Part shown: piece by piece, positions 1 to 10,297 of the stretch
Layout of the letters: each line of letters begins with the position of its first letter
How positions within the stretch are numbered: position 1 is the first letter of the stretch
Source of the DNA: Tetragonia tetragonoides
Lineage: Eukaryota; Streptophyta; Magnoliopsida; Caryophyllales; Aizoaceae
Direction of reading: 5' to 3'
Assembly (NCBI GenBank): GCA_038025085.1
Contig: CM076143.1
Coordinates: 34,060,501-34,124,500, forward strand
Length of the DNA stretch: 64,000 nt
Position numbers and translations under genes: made by a program
The notes under the pieces: model-generated
Seen by the model: only the letters and a program-made list of their open reading frames with translations
Told to the model about the DNA's origin: nothing
Databases searched by the model: none

Positions 1-60
1 CGCTAGCGGCGCTGACCAGGGCCGGTGACGGCTCTGGTTTGGGCTTTTTTATTGATTTCT
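1..60 (+). promoter_or_regulatory. GC-rich palindromic module upstream of antisense DUF7745-like gene (A)
   Basis: The window opens in GC-rich inverted-repeat sequence of the type CGCTAGCGGCGCTGACC, about 50 bp upstream of a TATA box. The same phrase, in the opposite orientation, lies upstream of the TATA box in the LTR of this element (around 8966-8985). The regulatory role is inferred from this repeated placement. Confidence 0.5.
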
Positions 61-85
61 GACTTCTTTGGCCCGCGTTTTTGCC

Positions 86-93
86 TATAAATA
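86..93 (+). promoter_or_regulatory. TATA box of antisense DUF7745-like gene (A)
   Basis: TATAAATA lies in the context TTGCCTATAAATAGGATT. The homologous gene of element D has the same core (minus strand, 32136-32130) with the same 80-bp spacing to its first ATG. The shared spacing supports a real core promoter with transcription starting near 116. Confidence 0.7.
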
Positions 94-165
94 GGATTTA
101 CGGGATACTTGATGTTGTATAACTTTTCAGACCTTAGCTCTGCCAAATTTCCCAAATTTTGTTTC

Positions 166-1499
166 ATGGTGAAATCCTTTGAAAACCTGTTCGATGCCTG
201 GTGCAAAAATCTGACAATAGAAGATAAACTTGAACTAGCTCCGTTCCATGTCTCTACCTTGCTGACCTTAAGACCAACAAAAATATCGTGGCCCCTTCTT
301 CGATCCGCTCTGAATTATTGGGACCCTGACCTGCATGTTTCCGTTTTGATAACTCTGAATTATGCCCTTTAGTTGAAGAATTTGCTGTGATCACTAATAT
401 GCCTGATGTTCTTCCCCCAGCTATGCCTTATGTGAGAGATGGTTTTAGGGATCAGTACAAGAAATTCTTGGGTTTGTCATCTGCAGAAGCCAAAAGCATG
501 GTTCTTGGTGTCAATGTGGACTTGGTTCAACTCTACGAAAAATTTGCTATTTCTTCTGACAAGAACGCAATATTCAAGCGTTATCGCCGTCAGGCTTTTG
601 TACTTTGCCTGTTGAACTGCCAATTGTTTGCTAATGCAGAATCTCCTAACTTGGGCAGAGCCTCGTTGCTGCGAGTGGTTAATCAAATGGTTGAAGGGCA
701 TTCTCCTTTGCATCTGGTTGTAAGGGAAACTATTATTGGGCTAGCCTCACGAAGCTTTTTTTGGCAGCCCCGTGCTGCTTCAAATTTGGTTATGTGAGCA
801 TCTGAGGCTAATACGATCACCAGATAATATGATAGCTCGTGTTCCTCGGGCTTGGTCAAAGAAAACCTATACCGCTGCTAGCTTCTTGGTTAGGAAAAGG
901 CTATAATCTGAAATGTCCCTTGCTGAATGGGATGCCTTTTTACATGCGGGACCTGTTATCCGCTGGCATGTGTATTGGTGGAACTTGACCTCCTTAGTGG
1001 CTTGTGACAATTTGGTTACTCATACTACCATACTGGGTTTGTAGAGGACTACTTTGTTCTTCCCCTCTAGGGTCATGAGGCAATATGGCCTGGGTTGAAG
1101 CAGGTTATTCCTCTTCAGGAAACTACGAGACCAACTATCGTAGCTTTGACCACTGAGTTTGCTATGGATTGGGGAAAGTACTAGCGTAGCCGGGACCGCT
1201 GGACTGTACCTTGGGTGATTGCCCCAACTAAAGTTTCTGAGACTTATCTGAACTGGCTTTCTTGCGGTGACGGAGAAGCGAGACGAACCCTTCATCATGG
1301 GGAGTGGGACCAGCTAAAGCCTAAGTATGACTCAAAAACAAGAAGCAAGAAAAGAAAAGAAGGGCCTCAAATGGGAGGCTATCATGTACTGAAAAGAGGC
1401 AAGCCCCCAGCTCAAGGGAGCGATCATAGGTCGTCCTCAAGCCAAGGTCTTTCAAAGAAGAACTCTTCAATGAAGCCTTCTAAAGGGAAGAAGGATTAA
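166..1499 (+). pseudogene. DUF7745-like gene, antisense to element A (frameshifted)
   Basis: The start at 166 (MVKSFENLFDAW) matches the starts of the two other copies (MEKSFENLFDTW in D; MVNFDDVFDAW in C). A region with a YWDP motif and CPLVEEFAVI follows. This resembles the N-terminal half of DUF7745 proteins found beside plant gypsy elements; family assignment is from memory of the motif pattern. One T is missing near 340, shifting the frame so the first segment ends at 372; the true frame resumes at 387-797. Later frames carry more shifts and stops. The C-terminus (about 1215-1499) is lysine- and serine-rich with KKRK and KRKEG, suggesting nuclear targeting. Function is unknown. The gene converges on the integrase end of element A. 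Confidence 0.65.
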
Positions 1500-1701
1500 A
1501 GTAATTTTCTAGGAAAGCAAGTCTAGTTTTGAAAAAAATAATAATAAGAATTTGTTTAGCTTAAACCCTCATAGTTGCATTATTATTATTTTTTTGGTGA
1601 CCTTAGGAAGTTTAATTCTTGCAATGTAAGCTTATTCGTTCAGTTTGAATAAAGATTATCCCTTTTGCATGAGTTTGAAAGGAATTTTGGATTGATTTTG
1701 G

Positions 1702-1763
1702 TCGGGCCCCTTAAAAGGGTTACCTACGTATCCAGTGTGGAATCAGGCCAGCGTAGTTCGTTC
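1702..1763 (-). other. Conserved noncoding block between integrase and antisense gene (A copy)
   Basis: On the minus strand this reads ACGAACTACGCTGG, then TGATTCCACACTGG, then ATACGTAGGTAACCC. It is nearly the same as 29301-29362 (D) and 17952-18017 (C). In each case it lies between the pol stop and the stop of the converging antisense gene. It has no open frame in common. A role in 3' processing or termination, or as an RNA signal, is possible but unproven. Confidence 0.7.
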
Positions 1764-1809
1764 AAGTTGTGAACGTCTTTTCTTTTCTTTTGTTTTAGGA
1801 ATTTCTTTT

Positions 1810-2897
1810 TTAGACGTAGCACTTCTTTAGTTGATCCATATTGGTGAGCTGACTGAACTCGATGCCATCAATATCCATGAGCCTGACTGCACCTCCTGAT
1901 AGAATGTCTTTGATGATGAATAGGTCGGATCAGTTGGGTCGAAATTTGCCTCAGGGGTCGATAACTGGGGCACGTAATTCTTTCCAAACTAAATCCCTTC
2001 CTTTAAATTTCGAGGTCAAACCTTTTTGTTGAATGCTCTTGCCATGCATTGTTGGTACATGTCGGAATGGTCTAGGGCCCTTAGGCGTCTTTCATCCGTA
2101 AACATGAGCTCTTCGTAGCGGGCTTGTAACCATTGAGTTTCAGGAATTTCTCCTTCTAAGGCTATGCGCATGGAGGGTAGTTGGACTTCTATGGGTAGAA
2201 CTGCTTCCATTCCATAGACTAGGGAATAAGATGTTGCTCCCGTAGAGGATCTTACGGATGTCCTATATCCCCAAAGGGAAAATGGGAGTTTGATGGGCCA
2301 ATCTTTGTAGTTTTCTATCATCTTTTCAATGATAGTCTTGAGGTTTTTGTTGGCGGCTTCCACTGCGCCATTGGTTTGGGCACGGTAAGGGGATGATTTG
2401 CGGTGCTGGATTTTGTAGCTTTTGAGGAGGGTGGTTGTCTCGCCTTTGAAGTGGGATCCATGGTCACTGATGATTTCATGCGAAACGCCGTATCGGCAAA
2501 TGATGTTGTTCCTTATGAATTTGGACACTTGTTCGGAGGTAAGGACGGCATAGGATTGGGCTTCGACCCATTTGGTAAAATAGTCTATGGCTACTAGGAT
2601 GTATTCATGTCCTCCCGAGACCTTTGGGGTGATCTTACCGATGATATCTATTCCCCATGCAGAAAATGGCCAAGGGGGTGTGAAGTTGTGGAGCATTGAG
2701 GGCGGCATATGCTGCAGGTTGGCATATATCTGACACTTCTTGCACTTCTTGACATAGTCATAGCAATCCCTTTCCATAGTAGTCCAGTAGTATCCCAACC
2801 GTAGGACCTTTCTAGAGAGCATTCGGCCATTCATGTGTGGCCCGCACACACCATTGTGTACCTCGTCCATAATATCTGCGGCTTCTTCGGAGTTCAC
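1810..2897 (-). pseudogene. Integrase region of element A
   Basis: The open frame 2897-2016 shows an H2C2-type zinc-binding segment (HNGVCGPHMNGRM ... CYDYVKKCKKCQ), then the catalytic core with WGIDIIG, ISDHGSHF and NGAVEAANKN, which supply the D, D and E of the DDE triad. It ends in a KV stop by frameshift. The C-terminal part can be followed to a TAA at 1810-1812, ending LKKCYV as in element D. The core itself looks intact, but it is cut off from the upstream pol by frameshifts. Confidence 0.85.
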
Positions 2898-3044
2898 GCA
2901 TCTAAGGTTGACTCCGTTGTGGGATTTTTTGTACAGAACCCCTTTATATTCTATGTATTGTGCCGCTAAGAGACGAATGGCCCGTTGAGCTCTTAGTGGT
3001 GCATCTTAAGGGTATATTCCTTTGGTGATGTAGTTGAAGATGTC

Positions 3045-5645
3045 TTAATACCAAGGATCCTCTTCGATTGGAGCCAAAGTCATTTCTGTGTCGAGGTTGT
3101 TGCAAAAGGCTGGCTCGCTTCTTCTTGGTATACAAACGGGCATCATGCTAACTAGGTCAGGTATGATAATCAAGGATGCTAATTTGGACAGAGCATCCGC
3201 AAATTGATTATCCTCTCGTGGAAGATATGTGAAGGCTACCTCTTTAAAATTATCAAGCACTTTGTCCAAAAATTCCTGGTAGAGTGCCAGGTTTTTGCTG
3301 TGAACTTTCCACTTTCTAGAAACTTGATTGATGATTAGCAGGGAATCCCCAAAGACCTTGAGTACTCGGATGCCTATGCCTACGGATGCTTGTAGGCCGA
3401 TGATACATGCTTCATATTCGGCCACGTTATTAGTGACAGGGAAGTCCAATTTCCTTGAGATGGGAGTATGGGCTTCATCGGGGGATGCTAGGAGCACTCC
3501 TGCGTTGTAACCCTTTTGGTTGGATGCCCCGTCAAAGTACATTTTCCAGCAATTTTACCCAACTAAGGCCACATTTTCATCAGGAAAGTCATATTGCTCG
3601 TGTTCTTTGGCTGTGTGAGTGGAATGCTCGGCCAAGTATTCTGAAACTGCGTGTCCCTTGATGGTCTTGGTAGGATCAAACTTGAGATCAAATTCAGAGA
3701 GCAAAACCGTCCACCTTGCGATTCTTGCACTTAGGACTGACTTCTCGAATATATACTTGTGGGGATTCATTCTTGACCTTACCAGTACAGGGTGATTTGA
3801 GTATGTAATGTCTGAGTTTCTTGGTGGCCCAAACTAGAGCTAAACAGGTATTCTCAAGGCTTGAATATCTGGTTTCATAGTCGATGAATTTTTTGCTTAA
3901 GTAATATATGGCTCGTTCTTGATCTTCTATAAATTGGGCTAGCATAGCCCCCATGGCAGTGTCGGTTACTGTCAAATAAAGGATCAATGGCAGACCTTGC
4001 TTGGGAGGAGCAAGAATAGGGGTGTTGGCTAGATAGTCTTTGATCTTGTCGAACGCTGCTTGAACTGATCATCCCACTCGATTTTGACCCCCTTCTTCAA
4101 CTTCTTAAATATGGGTTCACATGTTATGGTGAATTTTGATATAAACCGACTTATGTATTGAAGTCGACCGAGGAACCCCCTAATCTTCGTCTCATTCTCG
4201 GGTGGCGGCATTTCAACTATTTCTTTGATCTTGGATGGATCAATTTTGATTCCCCTTTGACTGACTATGTAACCCAACATCATGCCTGACGTGACTCTGA
4301 ATGCACACTTTTGAGGATTCAGTCGGAAATTATACTTACGTAACCTTTCAAAGAACTTATGGAGCGCCTGAATATGCCCGTCTCGGTGCCTTGATTACAC
4401 AATCATATCATCCACATAGACTTCGGCTTCTTTATGCATCATATCATGTAACAAAGTGGTGGCTGTCCTTTGATAAGTTGCACCTGCGTTTTTCAACCCA
4501 AAGGGCATGACCCTGTATCAATAAGTTCCCCAAGGAGTTATGAACGTTGTTTTGCTCATATCTTCTTCAGCCATCTGAACCTGATTATACCCTGCGTAGC
4601 CGTCCATGAATGACAACAGGGCGTACTCGGCCGTGTTATCTACCAAAAGGTCAATGTGGGGTAAAGGAAAATCGTCTTTTGGGCTAGCCTTGTTGAGATC
4701 TCTGAAATCGACGCACATTCTGACTTCACCGTCTTTCTTTGGTACTGGAACCACATTAGCGATCCATTCAGGATAATCTGATACCACAATAAACCCAGCG
4801 GCAAGTTGCTTCTGTACCTCTTCCTTTATCTTTAATGCCCATTCTGGTCGGAGACGCCGTAGTTTCTGCTTAACCGATTTAGCATCATGGTATAAAGGGA
4901 TCATATGCTCGGCTATGCTTCTTTCAATTCCCGGCCTGTCCTTGTAGGACCAAGCAAACACATCTGTGTATTGTTTCAAAAGTTCAACAAATTGCTCACG
5001 TTCCTGTGCAATTAGGGATAATCCAATTCTTACTTCACGAGGTTCGGTTTCATTGCTTAAATTAATTAACTCTGTTTCCTCCACAATGGAGGTCTTTTGT
5101 TCATGATTGATTACCGCTTTTAGCAGATCTTTTGGCAACTCATTTTCATCATTGGGTTTATCAATAGCTATACAAGGTAACAAATAAGCTGAAGGATTTT
5201 TCATTTTATTGATATTAGAATTGAAAACAGCAAGAAAGGGATCTGACTTTCCCTTCACATTGACACTAGACTTAGAAGAAGTAAAGGGGACAGTCCCCGA
5301 TCCTGACTCATATTTAGGATCTAAGCTAGACACTGACTCTGACTGAGACTCGGAATCAGATTCTTTCATCATTGGTCCTTCCCCGGAAGATATCGTGACC
5401 TTTCGTCCATTCGGGCCAGTCCAGCTCACTTCTTTGCGCCATCCCATTGTGACATCTTCAGTAGTATATATTAGGTTCGCAGGATTGAAGTTGCGATCAT
5501 TGAGAGCCATTACCTCCTCATCCATCTCAGGAGTTTCAGCCATTCTAGTTTCTTGGCCGAATAGAAGACCTAGCAGCTGGTTTCCTGTTGCTTTGGTCCA
5601 ATCTTGACTCACCGGTTCTAAGGGGTGGTGTGCCTCCTCGTCCAA
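3045..5645 (-). pseudogene. Reverse transcriptase and dual RNase H region of element A
   Basis: The first frame (5645-4518) has a spacer rich in Ser, Glu and Asp, then RT blocks with MCVDFRDLNKASPKDDFPLPHID and SFMDGYAGYNQ. The RT continues across in-frame stops near 4515 and 4395; the YVDD box is readable near 4415. Further pieces follow at 4283-4029 (FLGRLQYISRFIS) and 3987-3694. An archaeal-type RNase H (YFDGASNQKGYNAGVLL, then LPREDNQFADALSKLAS) occupies 3542-3045. The degenerate gypsy RNase H followed by a second RNase H is typical of the Tat lineage. Several frameshifts and stops make it inactive. Confidence 0.85.
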
Positions 5646-5790
5646 TTGATTGCAGTCTCGGAAGATTTCAAAACCCGGGTGTGTGACCTTAGCTTCTTCA
5701 TCATAGTACGGCTCAGGGAAGCCGTAATATGGGCAGTAGTCTCCTTCTGTGATGAACTGGCCATTTAGAGTGGCTATAGAATGGGATAAC

Positions 5791-6987
5791 CTATTTTTCC
5801 TTAAATTGCTTCCTTTGTTTCAGGATTTGATCATGGATTTCTTTGCCGGTAGGTTGGTAACCAAGTCCAAAGGAGTTGTTTTTGGCTTCTAACTTGAAGG
5901 CGGCAGGCCCTTGTCCATTTTTTCCTAAACCCATACCGGGTATGTACCCTTGCTTCTTGAGAAAACCACTAATATTAGGGTTTGAGTGTGGTATTAACGG
6001 TGCCTGATCTATTTCCAGCACGTTAACTTCGGGTTGTGATTCATACTTACGTATGGTGATCTTGAATATACGGGACTTCGGAGGAAAAACAATTCCGGAA
6101 TCAATGATGAACTGGATGTCGCACTTCAAGCGATAACATTGTTCCGTAAGGTGGCCAAAGCATCTGTGGTACCTACAATAAAGGTAATGATCCTCCTCTT
6201 CTGGTAAGACCCCTTCTAGGAACCGGAGATCTCCACGACGAAGTAAGGCTGTCATAACATCATGAATAAGTACTGCCAGTGGTATGAATTAACGGGTTGG
6301 CCTGTTTGATCTTTTCTTGGATAACCAATGATGTGCGGGCCACATGGTTCCTTCATCAATGAAAGTTTGGATTTTATCTCTTAAGTTCCTGTAGTCATTG
6401 GTGTGATGTCTGCACGCTCGGCAGTACTCAAAGTAAACACCTGAGTTTCCATTTTCCGGGATGAGTTCATAAGTGGGCCCTATTGGTTGCATGTAGCCAT
6501 ATACCCTCATTCGTTGAAAAATGTGTTCCTGAGGCCAGCGAGGTTGCTCTTGATTGAGAAGAACTTTGTCAACTTCTAGAGCCTTAAATCTTTGTTCTAA
6601 CCCAACGACCGTCTTCTGTAACCTTTGGATCTCTGAATGATAGACAACTATGTATTGAGTTAGGTGCTCAATATCATCTTGTGCTTCAACAATGGGCTAG
6701 GTTGGCTTGCATGCGCTTCTGTACTCAACGAGGCACAGGGTTTCATCGGGATCAAGTCCTACTTGGATTTTGGCCTCTCGAAGTGATTGGTCCAATTGTT
6801 CATCCAAATCAAGGGATTCGTCTTGAGTATCAAGTATCGACTCTCTTGAAGTTTAGCGGACTGGATATGCAGTTGTCACAAAATGAGTTTTGATCTTCTT
6901 AGCATTATGGCCCATTTCCGACCCTGGCATGTGGAGAGATTCGTTCTGTGTATCTTCGGCTGTAGAACGCTTGAGGGACCCTGGCAT
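5791..6987 (-). pseudogene. gag remnant and G-patch segment of element A (capsid and protease missing)
   Basis: The likely gag start is the ATG at 6987 (MPGSLKRSTAEDTQ). A predicted coiled-coil stretch follows, then two zinc-knuckle-like repeats: YCRACRHHTNDY (6510-6289 frame) and YCRYHRCFGHLTEQC (6255-5791 frame). Directly after comes a G-patch motif (GFLKKQGYIPGMGLGKNGQG ... GLGYQPTGKE). Compared with element C, about 1 kb is absent: the capsid domain and the aspartic protease. In-frame stops occur near 6855 and 6700. This looks like a deletion derivative that would depend on other copies for particle proteins. Confidence 0.7.
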
Positions 6988-8064
6988 GATCTGAGTGAGT
7001 AGAAGACCTTTTAGAATCAAAAAGACCACGAGACTCTCATCTAAGAAAAAGTTGACCCACACATAGAAAAACACATTGTCCTTAAAAAGAAAGGTCCTTA
7101 AGCCTAAATACCGGAATATTTCCCTAATATCCAAGGAAAATAAAGTCAATGAACGAAAATAAGAAAAAAAAGGAAAAAGATGGACTATCCTATTGTTTTA
7201 TTTTTCTAGACTCAAAGAAAATGGAAAATGGGATACACAAAAATGAAATTTAAAGAATTTCAGTCTCTTTTCTTTTTTTTTCAAGTTTTTTTGTTCGGCG
7301 GCTTTTTTCGGTTTTTTTTTTTTTGCCGATATTTTTTTTTTTTTTTTGGTTTTTGATTTTCTTTTTTTTTTTGACCAAATCTAAATTACATCAAAAGAAA
7401 AAAAAATAATAATAAAGAAATGAAAAAAAGGGAGAGGGGAAACTGAAAGACTGACTCCTTTTTTTACTAAAAAGATCCTAGAAGATTGCTCAATGACTTT
7501 TTAAAATATATCATCGGGAAAATGATGAGTGTTCATTGAATTGGAATTCTCACACCATCTTCGTGCATTAGGAACTAGCTAAAAGTAAAAGAAAAGAGTC
7601 CTAGCACGTAAGTACATGTTGGCACATAATCACGATATTCATGCATTCATGCAAGCATAATGACAACACAGTTTACAGGAAAACATGTGATCAAACGGGC
7701 ATTACAACGACACATGCACAACAAGCAAGCGAATGCACGAATGTGGGTTAGAGGCTTTTTGCTCCTGTGAGGTTACCACGACAAATTACAATTTCTGTTC
7801 GGCGGATGGTCGACACATCAATTGTATTTCTTTTCATCAACAAGGATTGATGAGTCATGGGTGAGTAAGCGTCGATTTGCACGATAGGACAACTATATAT
7901 TCCTTTAGATATACGGGTTGTCTACGAGTTGCGACACAAACTTCCTCGATGGTTGATAAGAGTCAAAAGGTTGTGCAAAAGCACATGCAAATGATGCAAA
8001 ATTTGGAACATTTTATTAAAAAATTAAGCAAACTTGACTTTCGAGTCTCACCCTCTTAAATAAA
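6988..8064 (-). other. 5' leader of element A, no gene seen
   Basis: This lies between the primer site and gag. It includes homopolymer-rich sequence at 7255-7380 (T-runs on the plus strand). The segment around 7010-7045 matches the start of what remains of element D at 27210-27235, which shows that C inserted into the leader of D. Confidence 0.6.
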
Positions 8065-8082
8065 TCCCCAGTGAAGTCGCCA
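8065..8082 (-). other. Primer binding site, tRNA-Arg type (A)
   Basis: The minus strand reads TGGCGACTTCACTGGGGA. The 3' end of plant tRNA-Arg(ACG) predicts TGGCGACTCCACTGGGGA, so there is one mismatch. It is one base from the LTR end. This is the primer choice known for Ogre/Tat elements. Confidence 0.85.
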
Positions 8083-8880
8083 CTGTAAGGACACGGGATT
8101 TTCGTCCAATCCTTTTTCCATAAATGTATTGGTTTCCACGAGTGCGTCCTTATAGAAGATTTGTAAAATGGGGGTTTAAATAAGTTCAAGGGACCATCGA
8201 GTAAGAAAGCTTTTGTAAACACATGAATTAAATAAAAACCATGAAAGAGGTTACAAATCTTCTATCGGCGTTTTATCGAAGGGACAAACCGAAGGGACAA
8301 CCCAATAGCGCGAAAAGTGAACTAATCATGTTTTTAGAAAGACTCCCGCTCATATAGAACATATGAGTACCCAAAAATAATAGGTTCAGGGGCGAAGGTA
8401 CGAGGTGGGAAGGTGTTAGGCACCCAACTCGCCCGTTTATGGCAGCCTCTACTAACTCAAGTTTGCTTAATAATTTAAAGACATAATTCCCATGCAAAAT
8501 CGGACTAACAACCTAGACTTAGACTATTAATTTATTCATCACAAGCATCACAACATTTATTATTAACCCTTATTTAGACATGCATTCGGTTTGACAAGTT
8601 GAGCAGCACAACGACTATGCAGACAATATTTAGGAAGCAATAAAACGCTAGTCTAGCATGATATCTACATTATGACTACTAGAAAATAAACAATTAGGCA
8701 ATTAATTTAATTTGAGCCCTCAGGAATTTGTACCTGAACTGTAGGCTTTATTTGACAAAAATAGTAAAGGACAAGATCTCAAATTTTAGAAGAAAGAGGC
8801 AGAAGCTCAGAGTCAATACTACTGAGAATAGAGGGTGTCAACTGTAGACAGTCTGTTTTGAATTGAGGGTGGAGGGTCGT

Positions 8881-8887
8881 ATTTATA
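8881..8887 (-). promoter_or_regulatory. TATA box of LTR A
   Basis: TATAAAT in the context GCGCCTATAAATACGACC on the minus strand. The same core recurs in LTR A' near 9730. It directs transcription toward gag-pol of element A. Confidence 0.75.
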
Positions 8888-8965
8888 GGCGCAGGAAGTA
8901 GGGTTGGACGGCTGAAAAGGAGCCGAAAATTGGATTTGGGCCGAAAAAAGAGTCGGGCCAGAAGC

Positions 8966-9020
8966 AGGGTCAGCGCCGCTAGCGGCCCTGGGAATATGGT
9001 CAGGGCCGCTGACGGCTGTC
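8966..9020 (-). repeat. GC-rich palindromic module in LTR A U3
   Basis: Nested inverted repeats GCCGCTAGCGGC and GGCCGCTGACGGC lie about 80 bp upstream of the LTR TATA box. Comparable modules occur in LTRs B, C, D and F and upstream of antisense genes. Confidence 0.65.
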
Positions 9021-9029
9021 AGTAGCCAG

Positions 9030-9058
9030 CTGGATGTCGTCATAATGACGACATCCAG
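9030..9058. repeat. 29-bp inverted repeat with TGACG core (LTR A)
   Basis: Arms CTGGATGTCGTCAT and ATGACGACATCCAG are exact complements separated by one base. Both arms carry TGACG, the core bound by TGA-class bZIP factors in as-1-type elements. The copy at 9881-9908 lacks the central base and is a perfect palindrome. Confidence 0.75.
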
Positions 9059-9373
9059 TCCATTTTTATTTTCCGGAGAAATTTAAATATTCCGAAAAGT
9101 GTGAAAAGACCATTTTACCCTTGAACGGTAAAAGGCGATTTTACCCCTAAATCGCAACTTGGCGACCGGGAGTCGGAAAGAGGCATGAGACGTGTCGTTG
9201 GAAAGCTCTTGAACGGGGCTTTTGAATGAAACGAAATGAAGGAGTTTTTGGAGGAAAAACCTGAGACCTTATCTTAACTATTAAAGCAAAAATAGCAGTT
9301 CAGGTTTATAAATTACTCCTTTCATCATCGGGCTTTTACGGAGAAATCTGAAGACGCTTTTTTGGCGTCTACA

Positions 9374-10220
9374 ATTTATTTATCACAAGCATCACAACAT
9401 TTATTTTTAACCCTTGTTTAGACATGCATTCAATTGACAAACTGAGCATCACAACGACTAGACATGCTTGGAAGACAATATTTAGTAAGCAATAAAAGAC
9501 GTTATTAGCATGATATCTACATTATGACTACTAGAAAATAAACAATTAGGCAAGTAATTTAATTTGAGCCCTCAGGAGTTAGTACCTGAACTGTAGGCTA
9601 TTCAACAAAAATAGTAAAGACAATATCTAAAATTTGGAAGAAAGAGGGAGAACCTCGGGAGTACTCAACCGAGAATAGAGGTTGTCAACTGTAGACTGTA
9701 TCTTTTTGAATGAGGGTCGAGAGTCGTATTTATAGGCGCAGGAAGTAGGCTTGGACGGGTGAAGGAGGCCGAAATTCGGAATATAGGCTCCAAAAAAAGT
9801 CGGGCCAGGAGACTCAGTGAGCGCGCCGCTGGCGGCCCTGGCTGTTAACCCAAGGCCGCTGACGGCTATCAGCTTGCCAGCTGGATGTCGTCATATGACG
9901 ACATCCAGTCAATTTTAATTTTCGGAGGAATTTTGGTATTTCAAAAATGTGAAAAGACCGTTTTACCCCTCTGCGGTAAAAGACGATTTTACCCCCATTT
10001 CACAACTTGGCGACCGGGAGTCGGAAAAAGACACGAGAGGTGTCGTTGGAAAGCTCTTGAACGGGGCTTTTGAATGGGGTCAGAATGAAGGAGTGGTCGA
10101 GCAAAAACCTGAGACCTTATTTTACCTATTAAAGCAAAAATAGCATTCAATTTTATAAATTACTCCTGTCATCATCGAGCTTTTGCGGAGAAATCGGAAG
10201 GAGCTTTTTTGGCATCTACA
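9374..10220 (-). mobile_element. Partial LTR A', interrupted by element A
   Basis: It starts TGTAGATGCC at 10220 on the minus strand and runs parallel to LTR A (8520-9373) with modest divergence, but stops at 9374 where element A begins. It keeps the TATA box near 9730, the GC-rich module (9825-9870) and the palindrome 9881-9908. The remainder of this LTR would lie beyond the left end of element A. It sits inside the leader of element B. Confidence 0.75.
9881..9908. repeat. 28-bp perfect palindrome (LTR A')
   Basis: CTGGATGTCGTCAT is followed directly by its exact reverse complement. It is the equivalent of 9030-9058 and is kept intact although flanking LTR sequence has diverged. Confidence 0.75.
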
Positions 10221-10278
10221 GAACCAAGCAAAAATAATGGCATTGAATTAATTTTCAAGTTACACCCTCTTAATCAAG

Positions 10279-10296
10279 TCCTCAGTCAATTCGCCA
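10279..10296 (-). other. Degenerate primer binding site (element B)
   Basis: The minus strand reads TGGCGAATTGACTGAGGA, with four mismatches to the tRNA-Arg site that is nearly intact in element A. The following leader (10221-10278) resembles the leader of A (common phrase TTAAGAGGGTG) before being cut off by LTR A'. Confidence 0.6.
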
Positions 10297-10297
10297 C

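Larger units (their letters stand above)
1..9373 (-). mobile_element. Tat-lineage Ty3/gypsy element A (partial, 3' end off-window)
   Basis: Read on the minus strand the element runs LTR (9373-8084), tRNA-Arg primer site, leader, gag remnant, G-patch, RT, RNase H, integrase and a conserved noncoding block, followed by a DUF7745-like gene on the opposite strand (166-1499). The 3' LTR and any PMD gene would lie before base 1. Lineage rests on the TGGCGACT primer site, two successive RNase H regions and the antisense extra gene, all known from Tat/Ogre/Retand-type elements. The capsid and protease are missing and the pol frames are broken, so this copy cannot be autonomous. It inserted into the partial LTR A' (9374-10220). 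Confidence 0.85.
8084..9373 (-). mobile_element. 5' LTR of element A
   Basis: On the minus strand it starts TGTAGACGCC at 9373 and ends CCTTACA at 8084, about 1290 bp, with canonical TG..CA ends. It holds a TATA box at 8887-8881, a GC-rich palindromic module upstream of it, and the block GAGTTGGGTGCCTAACACC common to all LTRs here. Its inner end borders the primer site. Confidence 0.85.

Noticed and set aside
166..1499. DUF7745-like frames as an independent host gene
   Set aside because: The same gene occupies the same place between pol and LTR in three elements, so it belongs to the retrotransposon.
2403..2597. Plus-strand frame within the integrase region
   Set aside because: Antisense shadow of a well-conserved integrase core.
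8065..8082. tRNA-Arg-like sequence as a tRNA gene
   Set aside because: Only 18 bases complementary to the tRNA 3' end are present, next to an LTR: a primer binding site.
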